Assembly: GCA_947650365.1 (NCBI GenBank)
Contig: OX393551.1
Coordinates: 65,710,255-65,774,254, forward strand
DNA length: 64,000 nucleotides
DNA from: Chamaelirium japonicum
Lineage: Eukaryota > Streptophyta > Magnoliopsida > Liliales > Melanthiaceae
Direction: 5' to 3'
Both the position numbers and the translations under genes were made by a program. Positions 14,703 through 26,730 of the stretch are shown here, one piece after another (within the stretch, counting starts at the first letter, position 1; each line of letters starts with the position of its first letter). The notes under the pieces are model-generated. The model was not told the DNA's origin, did no database searches, and saw only the letters and a program-made list of their open reading frames with translations.

Positions 14703-15088
14703 AAAAAGAAAAGGCCAAGGCGATTATAGGTGTAAATCTTGCGTTTTCGCAAGAGCAATTTACTAAAAAGGGGATTTAAGTGAGCGGGTAAACCAGGGTT
14801 AGGTCTGAATTTGGTGGTTCAATAATACGACTTTTATATGTAAAAGTTGTATAAATTTAGCATAATGCTCATATATTTCCACACGCAACACCCCACATTC
14901 CACGTGTGTTTTCAAAGATACAAGCCAAAAACACAACCGCCAAAGTTACATGTGCGAACAGATACACGCGCAACATTTGCACCACATCCAAACGTACCTT
15001 TAATCGCACGGGTCACATGTGCAAACAGATGCACATGTAGTGTCTTCTCCCACCTATCACTCGGAACCTCAAGTGCCTTTAAAAAACT

Positions 15089-15089
<1 letters not shown>

Positions 15090-15121
<32 letters not shown>
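15090..15121. repeat. C homopolymer of 32 bases
   Basis: An uninterrupted run of C. Exact length is doubtful in any assembly. Confidence 0.95.
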
Positions 15122-15122
<1 letters not shown>

Positions 15123-15538
15123 ATGCTTGGAACCTTTGATGAGAGATAAATGCAGAGGATTTGGAGTTCAAATCCCTACCTAGTGAATTGGGGGACAATG
15201 TAATACCCAAAGCGGAACATACTTGACAATCCGTTCGGATTGGTGTCCAGTTTCGGGATAGAAAGAGGTGGAGTACACTGGACGGGTTAGATTTTGAAGT
15301 GGCAAAAAAAAAAACTCCATATTGCCATTGGCGTCATGGTGGAGCTGTTAACACCTACTCCCAACTCAAATCAAACTATAACCAACTTGAAAAATGGGTT
15401 TACAGTTCTACCAAGAACGACGCTAGCGACCGCGGTTTCCACGCCAATGGCAATATCAAAAGAGGCAGGAGTTCTTGAACACAGTGCCCTTCGCCTGATG
15501 GACGGTGATAGGGGCCAGTATACACAAAGGGCAAGTTA

Positions 15539-15780
15539 AGGGGGTGTTTGGCATCATTCCGGAACAGCCTATTTCCATTCCGAATTTCCTGTTTTGAAAT
15601 TAACGGCCAATAACTGATTCGGTGGAATGAAGGACTTGGGAACTAAAAAATCTCACTCCTGCTGTTTCTGTACTAACGGAAGAGATGGACCATTAAAATG
15701 CATTGAAAATAGTAATTGACGGTAATAACCCTTTCTGGAAGAGGATTAAGGGGACAGCTGTTCCGCATACCAAACACCCC
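15539..15780. mobile_element. hAT-type MITE
   Basis: Ends GGGGTGTTTGGCATC and (reverse complement of the right) GGGGTGTTTGGTATG form a terminal inverted repeat. Flanks GCAAGTTA (15531-15538) and GTAAGTTA (15781-15788) match at 7 of 8 bases, as expected for an 8-bp hAT target duplication. A decayed relative lies at 8440-8652. Confidence 0.7.
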
Positions 15781-15923
15781 GTAAGTTACCGTTGGAAACC
15801 AGTCCAAACAGCGAACGACATGCTGACATACAGTAAAATATGAAAGAATCCAGCCAGTGGGGGAGTCGGCAATGTCTTTGCCAAGTCGGCTACTCACGAT
15901 TTACAGATTGAGAAATGATCGAA

Positions 15924-16044
15924 TAAGGCGACCGTACATAAGGTGACGCGTCACAGCCGTTCGATGGCAAACAATCCGGCAGGTGAATGACACTCAGCCC
16001 GAACTGATGGCTGTGATGCGTCACCTTACGCACCCGACGCCTTA
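15924..16044. mobile_element. Short foldback element
   Basis: Inverted arms TAAGGCG...AAGGTGACGCGTCACAGCC and GGCTGTGATGCGTCACCTTA...CGCCTTA. The left arm contains the palindrome GTGACGCGTCAC. Target duplication was not found. Confidence 0.55.
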
Positions 16045-16071
16045 GGGAATCACTACTCCTAGGCTCCGTTT

Positions 16072-16304
16072 GGTTCAAGGTATCTGATGCAGTAAGTCGC
16101 TTTGAGATAAGTACTTAGAATACAGTGTACAGTGTATGACTTACCGTGTTTGTTTTGCAGCATCCAGTACAGTTAATCGATTTAGTCTCTCTGACACCTC
16201 GTACCTGAGGCAACTCAATACCACAAAATAGGTAGCAAATACCTTGTATCCGAAATACCTCGCAACCATAATACCTCACAGGATACTTCGAACCAAACCG
16301 AGCC
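16072..16304. mobile_element. MITE with GGCTCCGTTTGGTTC ends
   Basis: The left end reads GGCTCCGTTTGGTTCAAGGT and the right end reads CTTCGAACCAAACCGAGCC. This terminal inverted repeat type is common in plant MITEs. No target duplication is clear, so the superfamily is left open. Confidence 0.6.
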
Positions 16305-16960
16305 TCACAGATTAGGTTTGGGAGTTGCTTGTTCCAGAACGATTAGTGCCCAAATAACTGCTATGAGCAAGTTAAATGAGAAGGGAATGGCTTGAATGGG
16401 TAGTAGATGGGGTGCTCAATGACAAACTATATCTGTAGAGGGGAAGCAGCAACAAGAGCAGGAGCAGAGAGAGAAGCAGAAGCAGAGGAGCATAAGAAGA
16501 ACCATCATAATCGTCACGACCGACTGACGATGAACTCGACAACCCTCCAAATTCTGTGCAAGAGAAAATATGCCAAGAAATCTAAAAGATCAGTTAGCAT
16601 GTACCGAGATTTACCGTATCGGCTACGCAGTTAAAGCTTGCACAAGCAAAGAGCAGCCCCTGCCTGTAACTTAGGCTAGAAAAAAAGTCAAGACGAAGAG
16701 GATTGAAGACAAGATTTGATGCAGGGAATTGCGTTCATTTCCGTAGCACAAATTATAATCCAAGATTTGATACCATACCATTGCATGTAACAAGATTTGG
16801 TCAGCTCCCTGGCATGGTCAGTGCACATGCATTTGGCATAAGGGCGAACTCGGTTTTGATATCCCGACCTCTTGGTGCGCTTGATCAAGGGCCCTATCCT
16901 CTGACCGCCTGGCCAGTCCAGCAAAAAAATATTCAACGCGTGGAGCGGTACGACAACCGT

Positions 16961-16987
16961 CCGTGCATTGCACGGGATTACAACTGG
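16961..16987 (+). mobile_element. Helitron-like 3' terminus
   Basis: A hairpin CCGTGCATTGCACGG (16961-16975) is followed after eight bases by CTGG and then T. A short hairpin just before CTRR and a following T is the known 3' end of Helitrons. The element would lie to the left; its TC start was not found. Confidence 0.45.
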
Positions 16988-17009
16988 TAAATACTTATAA
17001 AGCTGAGGC

Positions 17010-17032
17010 CTCTCTCTCTCTCTCTCTCTCTC
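17010..17032. repeat. (CT)n microsatellite
   Basis: A short uninterrupted CT run. Confidence 0.95.
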
Positions 17033-18007
17033 AACACAATGGATCGAAAGGCACCAAAACCATCCTTGCATTACATGGGATTAGAACCACTACTATGTAA
17101 AAGCAAATCCCTGTGGGGTCCAATCTAAAAATATTAGGCAGCAGTATAACATGGGTCAGATACAGCAGTGCATGGGAGGTTATAGCAACCATAACCATAT
17201 TGGAAAAACCTGAAAGTTAGAATTTTGGATGGTTTGGCTTCGCAACTCTCTCTTACTTCATCATCAGGTGTTTACAGCGCAAGCGCCGCTAGCATCTTCA
17301 ACACTGGCGCTGATATATCTGCAGGGAAAGAGGAAGACAATCTCATTTCAGGGAATGATCCTTCCCCTATTTGGATTTAAAATCAACATCCATCTTAAAT
17401 TGATTCACATCTTCAAGCAATGAAGTAGATGGTTCAAAGACTCAGAATCAGAAGACGAGCTCATATCAATCGTCAGTATTTACAATGCCTCGCGAGCCTC
17501 GTCACAAGTCTTTTTATGGCACCAGAAGCCCCAACTTGTTGCCATGTCTCGTGATTGTTGAAGCAGTGATTCCAAGCACCTCATGTCTAGTGGACTACAG
17601 TTAGTCTAGGGTCAGAAAAATTGAAGACCAAACTGCTATCAGGTCGAAGCCGTTGCTGATTCTCCAGCATCACCGGTCATCGAACAAACAGTTGAGGTGC
17701 CCCTTCCGAGTTGTAGTACGAGCGATGCTGTCCGACCCGAATGTCTAACCAGAATGGAATGCTAAAAAAGGTTCAGAATGGTATCGGTATTAAAAAAAAT
17801 AGAAACAAAAGTGAATTTGTTAAAAAACATGGGTGCAATAACATCATAAATCAACATAATATGAGCATTTGGTATATAATGTGAGAATATGTTATAATCG
17901 GTTCATGATTGATTCATGAAATCATCAAATCAGTAAATTGTCGAATACCTTTTGAATAAGTCCATCTTTGTGAACAATTTGGAAAGTCAATCAGCAGGTG
18001 AAAATGA

Positions 18008-19363
18008 TGCAGGACGGAGGAGGGATCCATCGAAAATAAAGAAACAAGGTCTATGTAAAGGAAGGGAAACAGCAAATCTCCTCTCACGGGATCGCTGGAT
18101 GGCTGCAAGAGATGTGATAGGATGATCGGGCATGACGAGGGCTTCGAAACGAGCCCAAGTTCGCCTGATTTGGATATGCGAGTCTCAAGTTATGGGACGA
18201 ACAAGTGCGGCATGTGGGACTGTTTAGGTCGAATGGGTTTGGGGCTTACGGAGTATTGGTTTCCATGTTTGTTGGGTATATGTGGGTCTTGATTTATTTA
18301 TTCATGGGTTTCGGGGATCTCGGATCTTAAGTCAGATGGATCTAAACCCAATTGACTTAAGGAGGTATAAAGAGGCAGCAAGAGGGCATTCAGATGGGGA
18401 AACGAAACAAGGGCTCTTGATTCACATGGGAGTATGGGATACTGGTTGGGGGAAAGCAGAAAATGAAAACGGTGGGCTTCAGATTTCTTTTGTTTGGGGA
18501 TTTAGGATTCTTTTAAGGTCGGATTCTTTTAAGGTCTCACAGAACATGGGAGAAAAGGGAAGAAGGCAGCAGTGGCTCGGGACACAGGCAGCAGCGGTGC
18601 TTAAAATGCCGGAGAGGTGGGGCCTATGGTGCCAATGACACTCGACAAGGCTGTAACAAGGACAATCGGGTTCAGCACGTGATGGTCCGATGGGGGACGG
18701 GATTGGCATGGTGGGTTCTGCAGGGGGGCGATCAGAGTGGACATATGAGATGGTTTTCTTTTTCTTCTTCTTTCGTAAAATCTGGAGAATAGAACACTTT
18801 TTTTTTTCTCTTCTAGGTTTGACTGTTTGAGATTTGAGGGGAAAAAGAAGATAATTTCTTTGTTGGAGTGGATGGATTTTTCTACAAAGAAGGTGATGAT
18901 GGTGTCTGTTGCTGGGACGGAGGGGATTGAGGCTGGTTCTGATTTTCTTTTTCTTTGGTTGCAATCAAGAATAAAACATCGCATAGGTAGATATCATAGA
19001 TTAACAGAGAGTAGAGAGGTAAGAGTGGTACCACGATAGAGACAGTGTCAAACAGGGTAGTGTCACGCCAGTTGGTCTCACATTCCATGGCTTCGTGCCG
19101 GGCGGTCTCACACAGGGTAGCGTCACATTGGAAACCCTAGGCATCGCACCATCGTAGAAGAAGAGTTGTCGCTACACTAATAACTTCCCATTAATCACTA
19201 ACTATTAACTGAAAAAAATGAGGACATGCAAGGCCTCGTCCATAAATAGGAAAATAAAAGATAATTATTGATAACTTTCTAAGTTGAAAACCAATCAAAT
19301 CTTAAAAAATATAGTTGAATCTTTAGTAGATGTCTACTAGATTACCAAACGTTTCCAAACTCA
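18008..19363 (-). repeat. Left direct repeat (3' LTR candidate) of the old LTR element
   Basis: It matches 20532-22385 along its length, for example AACATGGGAGAAAAGGGAAG against CACATGGGAGGTAAGGGAAG, and TTCCAAACTCATGATT against TCCAAATTCATGATT at the right ends. The ends are inferred from where the match fades. Confidence 0.6.
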
Positions 19364-20531
19364 TGATTTAGACTTAAAACCTATTTATTAGTTCAAAATT
19401 TAAGAAACTATTCAACTTGTGCCTTAATATCTGTGTGAAGGAAGATGTGCTCCGAAAAGCATGCATGACAGACCTGGCATCGCATTATACGTTTCTACTG
19501 TGCTAGAACATAACCTTGAGTTCTAATGAGTCAGACTGGGATCTGCACTCGTACGGGACACCAACGTCACTGTTGGGAAGTCTCAAAGTCAGGGTCTGGT
19601 GGTCGAGACCCAGTAGTTGGCGATGTGTCATAAGTAAATCATCTCCTGGATCCACACAAAGTGTCAGTTGGAGTCAATATAGGACTCTAATGGTAAAAAC
19701 ACGATGGTTATCATAGTAGTGCAGCCAATAAGCTGACTGGTGAAGGATGCCACTTGGAAGTTGGAACCATTGTAGCAGCTTGATGAAGAACTCGAGCAAT
19801 GGCACATCCAAATACCACAGAAGTATCTGAACCAAAGGTGGGAGGTCAAGTCCAATGAAGTCGATATGTTACTATGCTGGAAAGACTAGCCTAATAGAGT
19901 TAGCATCTATGAATAGGCGAAGGCTCAATTAGAGGCATTGCTGAAAGTGGAGGTTCCACTAGAGGCTAAGAATAAGCGGAGGCTCAATTAGAGGCACTAC
20001 TGAAAGTGGAGGTTCCACAAGAGGAGCTGCTGGGGGTGAAGGTTCCACCAGAGGCAGAGACTCCCGTGGGGTTGACTTGCAGTGCCTGGCACTTTCCTCA
20101 TCTAATCCTGCCTCTTGGTAATGGCATCATAGCTCATGCTCGATGATATCCACCAAGTTCTGTGTATACTCAAACATGTCATGATAGGTTTGATACCTAG
20201 AAGAGTGTAGAAACCACTAGAGGAAGGGTTGAGCTGTCAGGTTGAGTTCATAGGCTCCTTCATGGATGCATGAGGAATAGTCCTTCTAAAAAACGGACAA
20301 GGTAAATGAGTATGACGGTCATATTATACTAATTCGAATTTGGAATGATCAGAGTAAGTTATTGTTCGGTATGGAACATATGGACCATAGTCATTGCCAT
20401 ACAGTGGATGGAGCTCAAGAAGCCAAGGGAGAGGGTGTAAAACCAACTTTGGAATGGATGTAAAGAGTGAATAGGATCAGTCAACACAGTAGGACATGTT
20501 GACCGAACCTAAAATTCTCATACCAATTTCA

Positions 20532-22385
20532 TGTAGGACAAAAGAGGGTTCAACAAAAGTCAAGAAACTTGTTCTATGTAAAAGGAGGGAAACATCAAAT
20601 CTGCTCTTATGGGATCGTTGGGTGGCTACATAGATGTGATAGGATGATCCGGCCTCGTGAAGGGTTTAAAACAAGCCCAAGTTTGCTCGATTTGGATAAG
20701 CGTGTCTCAACTTATGGGACAAAGAAATCCAACGGACCTATTGGGCTTAAACGGGTATGTTGGTTTGTTTAGGCCAAACAGCTGTGGGGCTCATGGAGTA
20801 TTGATTTACATGTTTGTTCGGTTTAGGAATTAGAAGTTAAATGGGTCATGGTTAGACCTGTCAATGGACCGAATGTTAATCCGAATCCAATCCATTAACT
20901 TGACTATGGATAGATTTTTTTGATCCGATAATCCGATAACGGTCTGTATCCGATAACCGTTTAACAAATCAAATATTGATTTAGGCCGATACGATCAGTT
21001 CAGAACCCGATCCGATAAACTAAAACATAATATATTATATTTTAACCATTGTTAGATTAGATTGTGTTAGATCTAAGGCCCCAAGGGTTAATATAAAAAA
21101 AGATTATCATGGTCCCCCGATCGAGACTCAGATTTTATCCTGATCCTTCCGAGTCCCAAGCTCGGAATCGACGATTCTTTTATGGATTCGATGCTCAACG
21201 ATATCACAACTATCCGATGTACTCATTCCACGATCCGGATTCTGGCCAGAATTCGATCCGATCCGTACTGAAACGGATATGAATTGGGTTTTTTTATCCA
21301 ATAACAATCCGAATCCAATAACCCGTTTACTTAATGGATCGAATTTGGAAATAGCCTAATATGATCCAAATCTGATACGTTGACATGTCTAGTCTTGGTT
21401 AATCTATTGGTGGATTTCGGATCTTCAATCTTCGGTCGGATGGATCTAAATCCAATATAAAGGCGCCTAAAGAGGAGATGTGTTGCCTTTTGTGTTGTCA
21501 TTCAAATAGGAAACGAAACAACAACTCTTGATTCACATAGGATGTTGGTTGGTGGATCAGAGAAGGAATTAGATGGGCTTAAGATTTCTTTGTTTGCGGA
21601 TTTAGGATTCTTTAGGCTTTCACAGCACATGGGAGGTAAGGGAAGAGGGCAATGGGGGCTTGGGATGATGGTGGTGGTTCTCCGACGTGGGAGAGGTGTG
21701 ACCTAAGACACGGACGACACTCGACTAAGCTATCACAAGAGCGGTCTGGTTCAGCACGCGATGGACGACAGGATCGGTATGGCGGGTTCTGTAGATGGCA
21801 TCATCATAGTGGATCTGAGTAATGTTTTTTTTTTCTTCTATTTCTTCAATTCTATAGAATAGAACACACTATTTTTCTTTTATTGGTTTGGGTTTGAGAG
21901 GAAAAGATGGAGGATGGATGAGTTGTTCTGTGAAGCACACGATAATGTCGTAACAAAGGGGATTGAGTTTGTTCTGAATTTTTTTTCCCTTTGGCTGCAA
22001 AGCGATAATAGAGAGATGCATTGATGGAATAACATAGTAGAATGAAACAGACACACCACAATAGAGATAGGAAGGAGATAGATCGAAGCAGCACACTCCA
22101 CGGCCTTGAACCAGACGATCTCATACCGAATGGCTTCACGCCATAAACCTTGGGCATCGCAATATCGGAAAAGAAGAGTCATTGCAACACTCATAATTTT
22201 TCATGAATAATTAACCATTAGCTAATTACAATGAGAGGGTGAAGCCTCTTAAAAAGAAAAGCAAAGGGCAACTATTGAGTATTGATAACTTCCTAATTTG
22301 AAAACTAATCAATTTTTTTAAAGATATAATCAAATCTTTACGAAATAATAACTACTGAACTACCAAACTTATCCAAATTCATGAT
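20532..22385 (-). repeat. Right direct repeat (5' LTR candidate) with a hAT insertion
   Basis: It is the homologue of 18008-19363, longer by the 539-bp insertion at 20853-21391. The match resumes on both sides of the insertion. Confidence 0.6.
20853..21391. mobile_element. Non-autonomous hAT element, 'TAGAC' ends
   Basis: Ends TAGACCTGTCAATGG and (reverse complement of the right) TAGACATGTCAACGT. Flanks GTCATGGT (20845-20852) and GTCTTGGT (21392-21399) match at 7 of 8 bases. The absence of this block from the paired repeat at 18008-19363 confirms it as an insertion. The inside is made of many GATCCGATAA-like short repeats in both orientations. Confidence 0.8.
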
Positions 22386-23256
22386 TCAAAATTAGTGCTA
22401 ACTATATCAACCCCTATAATTAGACTTAACTACATATAAACCCCTGTAATCATACTAATGGCATGTCATCCCTGAAATCATCATACATTGTGCACTTTAG
22501 GCCCTCCAGCTAATAACCGTCCAAATTTGAGGACTATTTCATGTTAATGTTGCCTTTTATCGGACGAGAATACCCCTAAAGCTGTTAAATGTACATAAGA
22601 CCCTTATGTCTATTCATGTATACATTGCCTCGAATCGAACGAGAATACACTGAAGAAGATGATCATTGAGATATTTTCTTCCTAGTACTTAATCCTTCTT
22701 TCTCCATATAAATCATAGTCCTCCCCTACATCTAATCCATTCCTAGGAAAACACACTGACTTCATCCTCCTAATAAGTGATTTACTGATTTCCCAATCCT
22801 CATCAAGTTTTACCAAGGTGAATCTTGATCAACGGTTTTCCGGTTCTGATCAACGGTTTCTCAGTTCCTGATCAGCAAGGTGTAGTATGTTGGATGAGTA
22901 CTCCATCAATGTTCCCTCGTCCAAAAGCTTTCCATCTATGTTATGCTATTGTGGGTCGACTTGCAAGCTCTATACTTACCAACAACCTCACAATACTTAC
23001 CAACAACCTCACAGCAAAGAGAGGAGATTTTTCAGATATATGATTTATAGAGATGGATGTATTTTTTTTGCTGGGAATACAATGCATGTCACAACAATAT
23101 CGATTTAAAATGGCAGATTGAAGCTCTTGAAAAGTTATGACGAAAAGCTTGCTTCAAATTGAAAAGCAAATAGAGCTTAATATATAAGCGAACCACATTT
23201 GTATTTCTGATCATTATGATGTGTCTTTTATGGAAGTTGATAGTTTTGTAATTAGA

Positions 23257-23287
23257 CTAGTGCACTGGGTACGTGCGATGCACGTGC
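23257..23287 (-). mobile_element. Helitron-like 3' terminus
   Basis: On the minus strand a hairpin GCACGTGCATCGCACGTAC (23269-23287) is followed by CTAG and T. The element would extend to higher coordinates; its start was not found. Confidence 0.4.
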
Positions 23288-23862
23288 AACTGTTGCTGAT
23301 CTATGAACCTTTTTACACATACAAAAATTAAAAATAGCCATTTTAGTATAGGGTATGGACACATGAAATAATGATAGGGGCATAAAGGCATATTGGTAAT
23401 TTTTGTAGGGTCGGAATGGAAAGTGCAAATAATGCAACAATTCTTTCCTTGCTTGATCCAAATATGGGGTATATGTACACTATATATATGTCAAACTCTA
23501 TTATCTACCCAAGTTAGAGAGAACCGGGTTTCGGGTTTTAAATATGGGTATTGAGATACCCATGCCCACACCCAAACCTGAAAGTTAATCGGATAGAATT
23601 CCTATACCCATATCTTACCCAAGCCTTGAAAAAACCTTGTACAACCCATACACATACTAGAAAGTATATTTGTACCCAAACCCATACCTGATGTTTCGGG
23701 TCGGGGTCGGGTCACAAGTTAGAGGGGCAATTGGGTTCAGGTATAAGTATTCGGATATCCGTACCCATACCCGAAAGTTAATTGGGTAAAGTTCCTATGC
23801 TCATATCCTACCCAAACATTTTCCTTGACGTTGTTTTAAAACATACTAACATAGGATTGAGA

Positions 23863-24130
23863 GGGTAAAATGGAAAACAAAATGTATGATGGAAGAAAGA
23901 ATGGGTTAGTGGGATTGCCCTTTCTATTATAGCCCTTGTTTTTTTAATGGATAAATAAGATTCAATTGATTAGTGGCAAAAAAGAGAAGGGCAAATTGGG
24001 AAAGAAAAAGTAGGATGGAAGGAAGAATGGGTTAGTGGGTTACTGGGTTAGTGGGATTGCTATTCTCATAATAGCCCTTGGGTTTTTAAAATCGATAAAT
24101 AAGACTCAACTGATTAGTGGTTAAAGGGTA
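23863..24130 (+). repeat. Two-unit tandem repeat of about 135 bp
   Basis: Each unit contains GAATGGGTTAGTGGG, ATAGCCCTTG and a following GATAAATAAGA...TTAGTGG. The second unit carries a small internal duplication of the GGGTTAGTGGG motif. Confidence 0.75.
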
Positions 24131-24749
24131 ATATTCTTGGATGGTATTTGTGATTTGTATAGGGATTAAACGGGAAGGGAAAAAATGGCATATTACGGTC
24201 CTAGCCCTTGTGTTTGTTTTCATGACATAGGATTCAAAATACTGGGTATGGATTAATATATAAGGTGAAGGGTAAAATGGGAACAAATGTAAAAGGATGG
24301 ACGGATGTAAGGAACCAAAAGTGTTCATTTATCTGGGGTGGTATGGATTATGATAGTATTCAATCCCTATTAACCTGCTTGACCACTATAGTGTGCCATT
24401 TTTTTTATGGAAGAATGAATGTCCCTGTGATGTTATTCATCTAGGATTATTGTCAATGTGAACACACATTAGCTGTACTAACCTCCAAAATCTCATAATC
24501 ATCTAGGACTATAGTACTTCACAAAGACCTACCATAACATGTAGAAAAACAAATAGTCAGAACCACCATAGCTTAGCATTCATAACCACCATGGTGACGA
24601 CCAAGATCCAAGAGCCAATATCTAATAACCAAGAGCCAATAACCAAGACTCTTGAGGCGGGGAAAGCTAAGATGAATGAGGTGAGATAAGGTGTCCGAGG
24701 ACACGAATTAGTTTTACATCACCTAGAGAGAGAGATTTTAAGTTATAAA

Positions 24750-24950
24750 TATAATATCCCATCCCAAACAGATATGACGCATTCTCAAATCGTGTGCCAC
24801 TACGGTTCCCATAATAACTCCGTAATTAAACGTGCTCAGGCAAGAGCAATACTAGGATGGGTGACCTCATGGGAAGTCCTTGTGCGGCATGAGCAAAGCG
24901 GATAATATCTTGCGTGTTTGGGCCGGGATGTTAGAAAATGGTATCAAATG
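24750..24950 (+). mobile_element. Cassandra-type TRIM LTR with 5S rRNA sequence and primer site
   Basis: Bases 24811-24892 are clearly derived from 5S rRNA (AACTCCGTAATTAAACGTGC, GATGGGTGACCTCATGGGAA). The block starts near TATAATATCCCATCCC and ends near GGGCCGGGATGTTAGA. It is then followed by TGGTATCA (24939-24946), an initiator-methionine tRNA primer site. LTRs that carry 5S sequence are the mark of Cassandra, a short non-coding LTR element of plants. Only one LTR is seen, so it is a broken remnant. It is too diverged to be a 5S gene. Confidence 0.85.
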
Positions 24951-25039
24951 CATGCCCCCTTATGGTTCCCTTTCTTCATCCTATATCTAACCCACCTGCT
25001 CACACGCACTCTCTCTCTAACCCCTCGTGCTTTTCGTTA

Positions 25040-26329
25040 CTAGCATTTGTCCCCTTCACCCGTAAATCGTAATTCGTTTGAAAGAAGTACATCGGCAACA
25101 TCCTGCAAGTTAATGGTGGTTTTTCGACAGAGCAACATAATTCTTCGATGCTCTAACAATGAGGAAAAAGAACCCAGAAGAAACAATGCATTGTCTTCAT
25201 CTTTCATGTCGTCACCAACATTAGTCAATTCTGAAATTATCTGATTAAATGTGCTTAGATGCTTGCGCGTATTTATATCATCCTCCATTTGAAGTGTAAA
25301 CAACTTTTGCTTGAGGTATAGACGATTTGTGGGCGATTGCCATATAGTCTTCCTCCAACTTTTGCTTAAAGTTTTGCCGCAGAATATTCGCCTGATACGT
25401 CTACCAAGACGTTCTTCGTCAGACATAGCCAAATTCCATTTGCCGCCTTTAAATCATATTCCGCCCAATCTGCATCCTTCATATCCGCTAACTTCTCACC
25501 CTTCAGTGTCTTATGTAACCCTGCTTTGATCAACATGTCCTTGATTTGCACTTGCCACCCTGATTTGCACTTGCCACATGCCAAAGTTGATCCTCCCATC
25601 AAACTTCTCTATGTCAAACTTCATGGTTAATTCGCTTGACGCCATCTCCGCTCAACTTACCTCAAATCTGGCTCTAATACCACTTGTTGGAAAAACAAAG
25701 ACCCGACAATCTAGATCTGATACATCAAGCCTTTCCGAAGCGTGCCGCGAGATTCAAGGTTGGAGTTTCCGGAGATCACACAACAAGAGAAGATGATGCA
25801 CACACAAGCACAAACAAGAGAAATATCGGCAATAAAGGATTTAGGATTTCACTAACAAAGATTACAATACTCGGTTTACCATTTGTCGAAACCCTACAAC
25901 TTGTATCTCTCACCCACTCTCAAAACAATCACACCACAGAAGACAATCACATGGAAGTACACCATAGATTACATAACAATATTAAAAGATGAAACACCAA
26001 GAAGTTGCCGAAGTAGACACATCAAGGAACTCGGAGAAGATCCAAGAAGCTGATAGAGATGCCCATACCTTCCTCCTCTTTTGTGTGTGTTTGTCGTACA
26101 AACCCTAGTGTTGTACACCTCCTTATCTAAATGATTCCCGGTCATCAGGAATAAAGAGAAACACACACTGTTAAGAGTGCCCGATCCCAAATCACTCGGG
26201 TGAAATCCTAGGCTCCCAGGACCCAGGCAAATTTAACCTGCACCTTGCCTGCCTGCACGCGGGGTACCTGAGAGAATCTCCCAACCAGTTTGCCCTTGGG
26301 TCAGGCTTTTAACAGGCCAAAACCCAACA
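25040..26329 (-). mobile_element. Ty1/copia remnant: 5' LTR, primer site and gag part
   Basis: Read on the minus strand, an LTR (26329-25685) is followed by the primer site TGGTATTAGAGCC and then gag-like coding. Motifs include GMWQVQIKDMLIKAGLHKTL-like sequence and LKQKLFTLQMEDD...HLSTFNQIISEL, typical of the copia gag (UBN2) family. The element stops within gag near 25040, where Cassandra-adjacent sequence begins. Protease, integrase and reverse transcriptase are absent. It has about one or two breaks within the piece that remains. Confidence 0.85.
25685..26329 (-). repeat. Copia 5' LTR, 645 bp
   Basis: It begins TGTTGGGTTTTGGCCTG on the minus strand and ends CCAACA directly before the primer site. 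The TGTTGG/CCAACA inverted ends are perfect. Confidence 0.8.
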
Positions 26330-26690
26330 CCATTGTCATCACCAAACCACCACCACCACAGTTGTTACCACAACCACCGGTTTTGCCATCATTGCAGCCA
26401 AAAACTGCCACCACCAACTATGTCGCCACTGCTACCACAATCGTTGCCACCACCGTCATCACGAGTTCACGACCACCGCCACTGCCACCGCCACCATTGT
26501 TAGCACCCCTACTACCACAATTGACTAGAACACTAGTAAATGCCAACTAGGTTGAGGACATTTTAGGAAGTTTAGTTTTAAATTGATTTCATTCTCGAAA
26601 TTAACTAGTACTAATCCCGTGCAATGCACGGATGATTAGGATGATGCTCGAACGAATCGCACATCCGACACCGCGTCCCCATTATGGGGG

Positions 26691-26730
<40 letters not shown>

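Larger units (their letters stand above)
16305..18007. other. Intergenic DNA with no recognised gene
   Basis: It holds a GA/GCA-rich low-complexity tract near 16440-16500, a Helitron-like end at 16961-16987 and a (CT)n run at 17010-17032. The open frames are short and low in complexity, and I see no conserved protein. Confidence 0.6.
18008..22385 (-). mobile_element. Old LTR retrotransposon on the minus strand with little interior
   Basis: Two diverged direct repeats (18008-19363 and 20532-22385) flank about 1.17 kb. Read on the minus strand, the interior begins with TTGGTATGAGAATTTTAGG. This resembles the initiator-methionine tRNA primer site TGGTATCAGAGC and sits just after the end of the right-hand repeat (its 5' LTR). 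The interior has no recognisable pol; a short repetitive EPPL/VEPP coding-like tract lies near 19920-20060. The repeats differ at many positions, so the copy is old and broken. A hAT element sits inside the right-hand repeat. A segmental duplication is the alternative reading. Confidence 0.55.
22386..24749. other. Intergenic AT-rich DNA, no gene recognised
   Basis: It holds a possible Helitron end at 23257-23287, a block of GGGTA/TACCC-like short repeats in both orientations at 23525-23835, and a two-unit tandem repeat at 23863-24130. No conserved protein was seen in any frame. Confidence 0.6.

Noticed and set aside
24811-24892. 5S rRNA gene
   Set aside because: Only the 3' two thirds is recognisable, it is diverged, and it sits inside an LTR-like frame with a tRNA primer site. 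It is the 5S-derived part of a Cassandra LTR.
26290-26550. Proline-rich protein on the plus strand
   Set aside because: The frame is a product of ACC/CCA trinucleotide repeats and begins inside the copia LTR.
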